Shown here: positions 9,110 through 15,497 of the stretch, piece after piece
Layout of the letters: every line of letters begins with the position of its first letter
Numbering within the stretch: the stretch's first letter is position 1
Translations under genes and position numbers: made by a program
Source of the DNA: Streptomyces caatingaensis
Lineage (GTDB): Bacteria; Actinomycetota; Actinomycetes; Streptomycetales; Streptomycetaceae
NCBI RefSeq assembly: GCF_001187435.1
Contig: NZ_LFXA01000014.1
Location: 1-64,000, forward strand
DNA length: 64,000 nt
Direction: 5' to 3'
The notes under the pieces: generated by a model
Told to the model about the DNA's origin: nothing
Seen by the model: the letters and a program-made list of their open reading frames with translations, nothing else
Databases searched by the model: none

Positions 9110-10015
9110 ATGCACGAAGACCCCGCCGAGATCCGGAAGACCGCGTACGAGGGCTACCCGATCGCATGCCGCATCGTGCCGAGCACCGCGCCGCCGGACG
9201 GCCGGCTGCTCCCCGACCCCCTCCTGTTCGTCGGCGGCGCCTTCCAGAACAAGGACTCCTGGCTGGTCCACCAGCGGTTCCTCACCCCGTACGCCGACGT
9301 CATCACCGTCGACCTGCCCGGCACGGGCGACACCGGACGGCTGCCGGTCCGCCACGGCAGCGCCTTCTACGCCAGGGCGCTGGACCATCTGCTCACCGAG
9401 CTCGCCCGCCCGCGCGTCAACCTCGTCGGCGTGTCCTACGGCGCCTTCGTGGCCTACGGATTCGCGCAGCGCAGCCCGGAGCGCGTGGCGCGGATGGCGC
9501 TGTCGGGCATGTCCGACCGGCTGCCCGCGGAGATGCGCGCGGTGTGCACGCGCCTCGCGGGGCTGCTGAGGTCCGGGCGCACCGTCGAGTTCGCCGAGAC
9601 CGTCCTGGCCCACATCATGCCCTCCCGGCCGTCCGGCCCGGCCGGCCGGGGCGAGGCGCTCGCGTTCATGCTGCGTTCCCAGTTCACCGGCCTCCCGCGC
9701 GGGACGGCCGAGCAGTACGCCGACCACTACGAGCGCGTCCTCGCGCACCCCCGGCTCCGCCCCGGCCTCCGGGACGTCCCGACGCTGGTGTTCACGGGCG
9801 AGCACGACGCCTGCACCCCGCCCGACGCCGGGCGCCGCGTGGCCGCGGCGATCCCCGGATCCCTCTTCGCGACCGTGGCCGACGCGGGCCACCTGGTCTG
9901 CCTCGAACGCCCCGAGGAGTTCTCCGAGATCCTCCTCCGCTTCTTCTCCGGCCGCCGGATCGACGAACTCCCGTACTGCGCCTGTGAACCGGGCGTCCCC
10001 TCACGGGCGGGCTGA
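9110..10015 (+). CDS. Alpha/beta hydrolase, candidate trans-acting release enzyme for PKS1
   Basis: 301 aa from the ATG at 9110 (AGGAAGG just upstream). An in-frame ATG at 9056 overlaps the PKS1 stop and would add 18 residues. The protein has the single-domain alpha/beta hydrolase pattern: DLPGTGDTGR strand/turn, nucleophile elbow GVSYG (S109), acid D233 (GEHDACTPP) and H261 (DAGHLVCLERP). It lacks a signal peptide, so it acts in the cytoplasm. Because PKS1 lacks a thioesterase and this gene follows within 51 bases, possibly translationally coupled, hydrolytic release or editing of the PKS-bound chain is the likely role. That role is inferred from position; the fold is clear, the substrate is not. 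Confidence 0.8.
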   Translation: MHEDPAEIRKTAYEGYPIACRIVPSTAPPDGRLLPDPLLFVGGAFQNKDSWLVHQRFLTPYADVITVDLPGTGDTGRLPVRHGSAFYARALDHLLTELARPRVNLVGVSYGAFVAYGFAQRSPERVARMALSGMSDRLPAEMRAVCTRLAGLLRSGRTVEFAETVLAHIMPSRPSGPAGRGEALAFMLRSQFTGLPRGTAEQYADHYERVLAHPRLRPGLRDVPTLVFTGEHDACTPPDAGRRVAAAIPGSLFATVADAGHLVCLERPEEFSEILLRFFSGRRIDELPYCACEPGVPSRAG

Positions 10016-10021
10016 ACGGGG

Positions 10022-11581
10022 ATGCGAACCGGCCGGATCAGAACGTTCCTCGGCATGGCGGCGGCCGTCGTCCTCCTCACCGTCTCCGCCGCGGCCGCGC
10101 CCGCCGCCGGACGGGCGGCGCCCGCCGCGCCACTTGTCACCGTCGTCCGGACGGCGCCCGGCGTGGGCCTGCGGACGGAGGTCTACCGGCCGGCCGGCCC
10201 CGGCCCGCACCCGCTGCTCGTGATGCCCGGTCCCTTCCTGGTGCCCGCCGAGGTCTACTCCCTCCGCGCACTGCGCTTCGCGGCGGCCGGGTTCGTCGTC
10301 GTCGCCTACCAGCCGCGCGGCTTCCTCGGCTCGGGCGGCACGTACGGCCTCGCGGGCCCGGCCGACGTAGCGGACGCCTCGAAGATGATCACCTGGGCGC
10401 TGGAGCACACCGCCGCGGACCCGCACCGCGTGGGCCTGTGCGGGGTCTCGTACGGGGCCGGGCTCGGTCTGCTGACGGCCGCCGCCGACCGGCGGGTGCG
10501 GGCGGTGGCCGCCCTGTCCGGCTGGGCGGACCTGCTCGACGTGACGTACGGGGGCGGCACGCGGAGGCTGCGGGTTCCGCTCCTCCAGGCCCTGATCGCC
10601 CTGGCCGAGGCCCGCCTCGACCCCGAACTCGGCCCCGTCCTGCGCGACTTGGCGACCAGCCCGGAACCGACCCCCGCCTTCCGCGCCTTCGCGCGGGCCC
10701 GTTCCCCGCTGACGTACCGGGACCGGCTCAACGCCAACGGCACCGCCGTCCTGATGGCGCACGGCTGGCTCGACCCCCTGGAACCCCCCAACGGGATCGG
10801 CGCGTTCTTCGACGGGCTCACGGTGCCCAAGCGCCTCGAATACCGGCGCGGGGGCCACGCGACCCAGGAGATCCCCGGGTTCGCCCTGCCCAGCGAGGAG
10901 TGGGCCGGCGCCCAGCGCTGGCTGGAACGCCGGCTCGGCGTCCGGAGCGACGGCGTCGGCGAGGGGCCGCCGGTGCTCGTCGAGGTCCGCGGCCACGGCC
11001 TCGCCCACCCCGAGGAGCGCTTCGCCCGCCCCTGGCCGGCGGCCACCGCCCCGCGGGCGCCCCGTCTGGAGCCGCTGACGGGCGCCGACCCCACGATCAA
11101 CGCCTTCGCCGACTCCGGGGCGAACGGCGGGTCGTTGATGGTCAGCGGCCTCCTCGACCAGCTCCTCGGCATCTCCCCGCCCGCCCTGCCCCGGCTCCTG
11201 CCGCCCACCGCCGCCGCCGTCTGGCAGACGGCCCCCGCCCGCCACGTCCAGCGCCTCAGGGGCATCCCGGCCCTGCGGACCACGGTGACCCCCTCGGCCC
11301 CGGCGGGCACCTTCATCGCCTACCTCTACGACGTCACCCCCACCGGCACCGCCCAACTCATCACCCACGCCCCCTACTCGTTCGCCCACCACACCCCCGC
11401 AACCCCTCTCCACGCGCACCTCGACCTCTTCGCCACCGCCTACGACCTCCCCGCCGGCCACCGCCTCGCCCTCGTCATCGACGGCCTCGACCCCCTCTAC
11501 CTCTCCCGCAACCGCCCCGGCTCCACGCTGACGTTCCACTCGGACCGGACGGAGCTGGTCCTGCCGACGCGGCCGGACTAG
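10022..11581 (+). CDS. Secreted CocE/NonD-type alpha/beta hydrolase
   Basis: 519 aa, starting six bases after the preceding stop, so probably in one transcript with PKS1 and the hydrolase. Residues 1-33 form a Sec signal (basic MRTGRIR, hydrophobic core, Ala-rich cleavage zone). The catalytic domain has the nucleophile elbow GVSYG (S143), an acid in HGWLDPLEPP and a histidine in RRGGHATQE. The C-terminal ~170 residues have a jelly-roll region typical of the X-Pro dipeptidyl-peptidase/CocE family (LHAHLDLFATAYDLPAGHRL...). Such enzymes hydrolyse esters or peptides outside the cell. Its place right behind a PKS suggests processing of an exported product, but this is inference. Confidence 0.8.
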   Translation: MRTGRIRTFLGMAAAVVLLTVSAAAAPAAGRAAPAAPLVTVVRTAPGVGLRTEVYRPAGPGPHPLLVMPGPFLVPAEVYSLRALRFAAAGFVVVAYQPRGFLGSGGTYGLAGPADVADASKMITWALEHTAADPHRVGLCGVSYGAGLGLLTAAADRRVRAVAALSGWADLLDVTYGGGTRRLRVPLLQALIALAEARLDPELGPVLRDLATSPEPTPAFRAFARARSPLTYRDRLNANGTAVLMAHGWLDPLEPPNGIGAFFDGLTVPKRLEYRRGGHATQEIPGFALPSEEWAGAQRWLERRLGVRSDGVGEGPPVLVEVRGHGLAHPEERFARPWPAATAPRAPRLEPLTGADPTINAFADSGANGGSLMVSGLLDQLLGISPPALPRLLPPTAAAVWQTAPARHVQRLRGIPALRTTVTPSAPAGTFIAYLYDVTPTGTAQLITHAPYSFAHHTPATPLHAHLDLFATAYDLPAGHRLALVIDGLDPLYLSRNRPGSTLTFHSDRTELVLPTRPD

Positions 11582-11592
11582 CCGACGGCTCG

Positions 11593-12537
11593 TCAACTGC
11601 CCGGGTTCCCCGGCCGTGCCGGGTGGGGGGATTGCTTCGCGACGGCTTCGCGTACGGCCGGGGCGATCTCGGTGGCCCAGCGGCCGACGGAGGCGGGGTC
11701 CGGCGTTCCGCCGCGGGGCGAGAAGAGCGTGAAGCCCGCGGCGCCGTGTTCCAGCACGGCGTGGGTGAGTTCCTCGGTCCACTGGGCGGTGGAGCCGCCG
11801 AGCCAGCGGCCGTCACGGTCGCGGGTGGCGGGCAGGGGACGGTCGGTGATGCGTCCGGGCAGGTTGAAGACGGTGCGGATCTCGCCCGGATCACGGCCCA
11901 CGGCCGCCGCGGCCTCGTCGATGACCGGCCGCGAAGTGCGGTAGCGCTCGCTCTGCCAGTCGGCGGCGTGGCCGGGGATCCAGCCGTCGGCGACCCGGCC
12001 GGTGGCGGCCAGGGATTTGGGGCCGACGGAGCCGGTCCACACGGCGGGTGCGGCCACGGGGGCCGGTTCGATGTCGTTCACCCGGTAGTGGCGGCCTTGG
12101 TGGGTGACCGGTGGGCCGCCTCCGGACAGCTTCTTGACCAGGACGACGGCCTCTTCGAAGGCGTCCACGGCCTCGGCCGGTGTCAGGCGCGGCACGCCCA
12201 TGTCGGCGATGCGGTCCCACCGTCCGCCGGCGCCCATGCCGAGCACGATGCGGCCGCCGGAGAGCGCGGACAGCGTCGTCACGGTGCGGGCGAGCATGGC
12301 CGGCGGCCGGGTCGGCAGGTTGGTGACGTTGGCGAAGCCGGCGATGTGCCGGGTGCGGCCGAGGACGAAGCCGATGGTGGCGTAGGCGTCCAGGCGCTCC
12401 CCGAGGTAAGGGTGGTCGGACAGAGAGAAGTGGTCGAGCCCGTCGCGGTCGGCCTGTTGCGTCATGCGCAGCAGCTCGGCCGTGTCCTCGACGACGCTGT
12501 GCGCGCCGAAGCCGAAGACCACTGGTGGTACGGACAT
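11593..12537 (-). CDS. Luciferase-like (LLM) flavin/F420-dependent oxidoreductase
   Basis: 314 aa from the ATG at 12537 with AAAGGCGGA upstream. It has the F420/FMN luciferase-like barrel pattern: VVFGFGAHSV at the N-terminus, an early HFSLSDHPYLG segment, RTVTTLSALSGGRIVLGMGAGG, and a late GRVADGWIPGH. The class comprises F420- or FMN-dependent dehydrogenases and monooxygenases; the cofactor cannot be settled by eye. The open frame continues upstream without a stop into an aldo/keto-reductase relic (to a GTG at 12756), but the internal start has a clear ribosome binding site and matches the normal N-terminus. It is the last gene of the minus-strand operon behind the MarR-controlled promoter and converges on the secreted hydrolase with an 11-base gap. 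Confidence 0.85.
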   Translation of the reverse strand: MSVPPVVFGFGAHSVVEDTAELLRMTQQADRDGLDHFSLSDHPYLGERLDAYATIGFVLGRTRHIAGFANVTNLPTRPPAMLARTVTTLSALSGGRIVLGMGAGGRWDRIADMGVPRLTPAEAVDAFEEAVVLVKKLSGGGPPVTHQGRHYRVNDIEPAPVAAPAVWTGSVGPKSLAATGRVADGWIPGHAADWQSERYRTSRPVIDEAAAAVGRDPGEIRTVFNLPGRITDRPLPATRDRDGRWLGGSTAQWTEELTHAVLEHGAAGFTLFSPRGGTPDPASVGRWATEIAPAVREAVAKQSPHPARPGNPGS

Positions 12538-12599
12538 TGCTCCGCCTTTCGTTCGATGCGGCGACGGGGCCGTGCCGCTGGTCGATGAGCTTGCAGGTA

Positions 12600-12833
12600 T
12601 GGCTACCAGGCGTATGCCTCGGGCGCGGGCCTGGTCCCGTTCGGCGCGGGCGGCGGTGCCCTCCCGCCGCTTGCGCAGGAAGCCGCCGAGGACGCCGCCG
12701 TTCAGCGGGCCCCCCGGGACCACGCCGATGCCGTAGTGGCGGGCCGCGGGCAGCACCGATGTTCAGCGCGCATGGTGCCCAGGACCGGCCGGGAGACCGA
12801 CGGGCCGCTGCGGCCGAGGCGGGTGTACTGCAC
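12600..12833 (-). pseudogene. Aldo/keto reductase relic (frameshifted, internally deleted)
   Basis: A GTG at 12833, five bases after the oxidoreductase stop, opens VQYTRLGRSGPSVSRPVLGTM, the canonical N-terminus of an aldo/keto reductase. After about 21 codons the frame loses similarity and stops at 12702. In another frame from about 12756 to 12610 the DNA encodes LPAARHYGIGVVPGGPLNGG and VLGGFLRKRREG, which is the family's C-terminal 'RHYGIGVxPWxPLxGGxLxG' region. Roughly 150 codons containing the catalytic Tyr/Lys region are missing, and so is the C-terminal end. This is therefore a deletion relic of an intact gene that once stood between the FAD oxidoreductase and the LLM gene. Confidence 0.75.
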
Positions 12834-12838
12834 GGCGG

Positions 12839-13819
12839 TCACCACCCTTGGGCGGCGGTCGGGCCGAACTGGCCGGTGAAGCGGCCGGTGAACAGATCCG
12901 CGCCCTTGAACTCGGCGACCGTCGAGGCCGGGGCGGCGAACGGGCCCTCGGGCGAGGGCAGTTGGCCGACGCCGCCGTTCGGGCCGAGCGGCAGCAGGAT
13001 CACGGGGTGCCCCAGCGGCTGGTACGTGGCGGTGGGCGGCCTCCCGTTCAGCTGGGCGGTGATGTCCTGCGCGACCACCTCGGCGTGCTGCATCGCGTAG
13101 CCGGCCATCTTGGCCTCGGGGACATCGGTGAGGTCGCCGACCGCGTAGACGTGTTCGTGGTCCTGGACGGTGAGGCGTCCGGTCACCGGCACCCGGCCCT
13201 CGGGTGTACGGGGGGTGAGCTTGCCGTCGGCCAGATAGTCGCTGTTGACGGTGGTGCCGTAGGCGCGGAACCAGATGTCGGCGGTGATCGTCCCGCCCCC
13301 GGTGGTGGTGACGGTGACGGTCCCGGCCCGGCCGGACTCGGTGCTCGGCGGCTCCGTCAGGGCCGTGTCCAGGCGCACCTCGATGCCCTGGGCCGCCAGT
13401 CGGCGGTGCAGGTCGGCGACGACCTCCGGCCGGAAGCCGGGCAGCAGCTCCTTCGCCGGATCGACGATGGTCACGTGCTTGTCCGGCCAGACCTCCTTGA
13501 GCTCCCCGGCCAGTTCCAGCCCGACCGGGCCGGCGCCGAGGATCAGCACCCGCTGTGCCGGCAGCAGTTCCTTTCCGCCGGGATCGACGGAGACCGCGCG
13601 GTCGCGTATCACCGTGCCCTTCGGCAGCAGCGTCTCGAACGGGAAGAACGTGTTCGGCGCCCAGTCGGGCCGGGCCGGCGCCCGCAGCGATCCTGCCGCG
13701 TTGACGAAGTCCTCCCGCGGATCGATGAGCACGACGTCCGCCCCGGGCTCGGACCCGAGCGCCTTGGCGACCGCGGCGCCTCCGTAGCCTCCGCCGACGA
13801 CCACGACCGTGCGACTCAT
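12839..13819 (-). CDS. NAD(P)/FAD-dependent oxidoreductase, internally shortened (AIFM2/NDH-2-like)
   Basis: 326 aa from the ATG at 13819 (GAGAGAGG upstream). The N-terminal FAD Rossmann motif VVVVGGGYGGAAVAKAL and the central NAD(P) motif VLILGAGPVGLELAGEL are present, as is the C-terminal FAD motif VYAVGDLTDVPEAKMA. The family usually has a segment of about 40 residues between the two Rossmann motifs, including the 'VLATGS' strand. Here RDRAVSVDPGGKELLPAQRV joins them directly, an apparent in-frame deletion (expected length about 365 aa). FAD binding may be impaired, so this could be a recently inactivated gene that keeps an open frame. It is the first gene of the MarR-linked operon. Confidence 0.8.
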   Translation of the reverse strand: MSRTVVVVGGGYGGAAVAKALGSEPGADVVLIDPREDFVNAAGSLRAPARPDWAPNTFFPFETLLPKGTVIRDRAVSVDPGGKELLPAQRVLILGAGPVGLELAGELKEVWPDKHVTIVDPAKELLPGFRPEVVADLHRRLAAQGIEVRLDTALTEPPSTESGRAGTVTVTTTGGGTITADIWFRAYGTTVNSDYLADGKLTPRTPEGRVPVTGRLTVQDHEHVYAVGDLTDVPEAKMAGYAMQHAEVVAQDITAQLNGRPPTATYQPLGHPVILLPLGPNGGVGQLPSPEGPFAAPASTVAEFKGADLFTGRFTGQFGPTAAQGW

Positions 13820-13847
13820 GGCATGACCTCTCTCGACACGAAATCAC

Positions 13848-13911
13848 GTTCGCTGTACGAACTTAACTAGTTCGCCTCACGAACCAGAAGGTAATAGTTC
13901 GCAGCGCGAAC
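13848..13911. promoter_or_regulatory. Three MarR-type operator palindromes upstream of the oxidoreductase operon
   Basis: Three copies of GTTCG-N5-CGAAC: GTTCGCTGTACGAAC at 13848-13862, GTTCGCCTCACGAAC at 13870-13884 and GTTCGCAGCGCGAAC at 13897-13911. Centres are 22 and 27 bases apart. They lie in the divergent spacer between the oxidoreductase and the marR gene, within the expected minus-strand promoter. Perfect 5-bp arms repeated three times, plus a fourth copy next to marR, make this a convincing operator array. Confidence 0.85.
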
Positions 13912-13973
13912 CGCAAGAGGTCTTCCGTGCCGGACGCCCTGACCTGCGGCCGTGGCGTGAGAGTTCACAAGTA

Positions 13974-13988
13974 GTTCGTGGCGCGAAT
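13974..13988. promoter_or_regulatory. Fourth operator copy overlapping the marR promoter
   Basis: GTTCGTGGCGCGAAT matches the three upstream sites with one mismatch. It sits immediately before a TATGAT -10-like hexamer (13990-13995), where a bound repressor would block RNA polymerase. This predicts autoregulation of the MarR gene. Confidence 0.75.
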
Positions 13989-14001
13989 GTATGATGGCGG
14001 C

Positions 14002-14481
14002 ATGAGAAAACCCTCGGACGAGGCCATGGGAGTCGTCGCCGGACTGGTGCGGTCCTCGTTCCTGGTGGACGCGGTCTACAGCGAGTCCGCCCGGGAGTAC
14101 GGCATCACGCACCAGCAAGGACAGCTGCTCTGTGTGCTGATGGCGCAGCCGTACGGGATGAGCGAACTCGGCGGGATGCTCCGGCTGGCGAAGTCCAGCC
14201 TGACCGGTCTGGTCGATCGCACCGCCCGGCGTGGCCTGGTGCGGCGCGAGCCGTCACCCGACGACGGCCGCGCGGTCGTGATCGCCTTGACCGAAGCCGG
14301 CGCCGAGCTCGCGGACGACTTCTCCACCGAGACCTGCCGGCGGCTCTACGCCCTCACCCGCTGCCTGGACCACACCGACCGCACCCGCCTGGCGGCACTG
14401 CTCGCCCGAGTGGTCTCGGAGAACGAGGTCCCCGCCGTGTTCACCGACACCGGCCCCGGCGAGCCGAGCGCCAGCGCCTGA
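14002..14481 (+). CDS. MarR family transcriptional regulator
   Basis: 159 aa. It has the winged-helix MarR pattern: helix region GITHQQGQLLCVLM, recognition region YGMSELGGMLRLAKSSLTGLVDRTARRGLVRREPSPDDGRAV (read in segments) with the wing motif R-x-x-x-x-D-x-R, and a C-terminal dimerisation helix. The ATG at 14002 is preferred over in-frame GTG 13978 and ATG 13990 because a TATGAT -10 element at 13990-13995 places the transcript start at or next to this ATG, suggesting a leaderless mRNA. It is divergent from the redox operon, with four GTTCG-N5-CGAAC sites between them. It probably represses both directions and is released by a small phenolic or oxidising ligand. Confidence 0.9.
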   Translation: MRKPSDEAMGVVAGLVRSSFLVDAVYSESAREYGITHQQGQLLCVLMAQPYGMSELGGMLRLAKSSLTGLVDRTARRGLVRREPSPDDGRAVVIALTEAGAELADDFSTETCRRLYALTRCLDHTDRTRLAALLARVVSENEVPAVFTDTGPGEPSASA

Positions 14482-14658
14482 CCTCCTGCCGGAGCGCGGC
14501 GTCTCGCGCGGTGACCTTCGGCGAGGACGTCTGCCGCGCCCGCACCGGCAGCCTGCCCCGAGCCCTCGCGCCCTTCCGCGGCCCGGCGATCGGGCTCGCC
14601 CGCCTCGCCGGGTGGAGGCGGAACGCCGCCGCCCGCGACCACGCCCTCCCCTGCCCGT

Positions 14659-15252
14659 CTACTCCGCTTGGTTCCCTCCGGGCTCAGCCGCCGCCGGCGG
14701 GACCGGCGCCCGGAACTTCTTCTCCAGGTCCGCGCCGCGGATCACGCCCGCCGTGTGGTAGGTCAGGCCCCACGCGTCGATGGCCGAGGCGTCCGCGAAG
14801 ACGCACATGGTGTGCAGGTGGTCGCGGTCGACGGGGTCGCCCTGGCGGATCCAGCCGCCGGTGTCCGACGCGCGGTCGCCGAATCGGGTGGTGCCGCCGA
14901 GTTTGGCGCAGTAGGCGGAGGAGGGGTTGCCGACGGGGTGGGTGGGGAGGGCGGGTTTGCGGAGGTAGGCGAGGGAGGCGAGGGTGGGGGCGTCGGCGGC
15001 GAGGGTGTCGGTGGGGAGGACGAGTTGGGTGTGGTCCTGGGCCGACTGGAAGTGGCAGAGTTCGCGGACCGCGCCGAGGGGCGTCAGGCGGGCGCCGTTG
15101 TCGTAGTAGGCGCGGTACGCCGCGGGGTGGCCGCCCTGCCGGGCGCACCAGGAGGCGGGGCGGGGCGCCTCGTCGGCCGTGGCCTGGGTGGTGAGCAGGA
15201 GGGCCGCGCCCGTGGCGAGGGACAGGGCGGCGGCCGTGGCGCGTGCTCGCAT
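14659..15252 (-). CDS. Small secreted protein with two DUF333-like halves
   Basis: 197 aa with a Sec signal peptide (MRARATAAALSLATGAALLL..., cleavage near ATA-DE, residue 27). The mature protein contains two cysteine-bearing halves: WCARQGGHPAAYRAYYDNG...CHFQSAQD and YCAKLGG...MCVFADASAIDAWGLTYH. The second matches the 'YC...GG...C-x-F-x-D-G-S' pattern of DUF333 (putative hemolysin-like domain), and the first looks like a diverged copy. No enzymatic motif is visible. It lies between marR and the second PKS on the opposite strand, and nothing links it clearly to either. Confidence 0.7.
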   Translation of the reverse strand: MRARATAAALSLATGAALLLTTQATADEAPRPASWCARQGGHPAAYRAYYDNGARLTPLGAVRELCHFQSAQDHTQLVLPTDTLAADAPTLASLAYLRKPALPTHPVGNPSSAYCAKLGGTTRFGDRASDTGGWIRQGDPVDRDHLHTMCVFADASAIDAWGLTYHTAGVIRGADLEKKFRAPVPPAAAEPGGNQAE

Positions 15253-15359
15253 GAGGTCCTCCCGGGGGGCGGGTTCCGTACGGGACGGGGGACAAGCCTG
15301 GGGGAGGGGTGGCGGGGCGTCAACGGGCGCATTCGGTCAGTCCGTTCGCGGACCTGTGC

Positions 15360-15492
15360 GGGCCGGCCGGTTCGTATTGATCGTTTTGTATCGAATGGGT
15401 GAATGCCCGGCTTGGGTCATATACGCGTTGTTGCGACGGGAAAAGCCTTTCTCCAGGCATGAGTTGGTCATCGGTCGCCACCCCTGGGGGAG
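15360..15492 (+). promoter_or_regulatory. AT-richer leader and ribosome binding site of the second PKS
   Basis: Bases 15370-15475 are markedly less GC-rich than the surroundings and contain TTGATC, TATCGA and TATACG stretches that could supply promoter elements, though no pair with ideal spacing stands out. GGGGGAG at 15486-15492 lies five bases before the ATG at 15498 and fixes that start over the in-frame upstream codons at 15399 and 15459. Confidence 0.4.
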
Positions 15493-15497
15493 TTGCC

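Noticed and set aside
1623..9167. Very long open frame on the minus strand opposite PKS1
   Set aside because: Gly/Ala/Arg-rich translation with no family motif; a GC3-driven antisense shadow of the PKS. The same applies to minus 16044-23474 opposite PKS2 and plus 28551-32726 opposite the homopolymer synthetase.
12540..12756. N-terminal extension of the LLM oxidoreductase to GTG 12756
   Set aside because: The extension encodes an aldo/keto-reductase fragment, and the ATG at 12537 has its own ribosome binding site and the normal family N-terminus.
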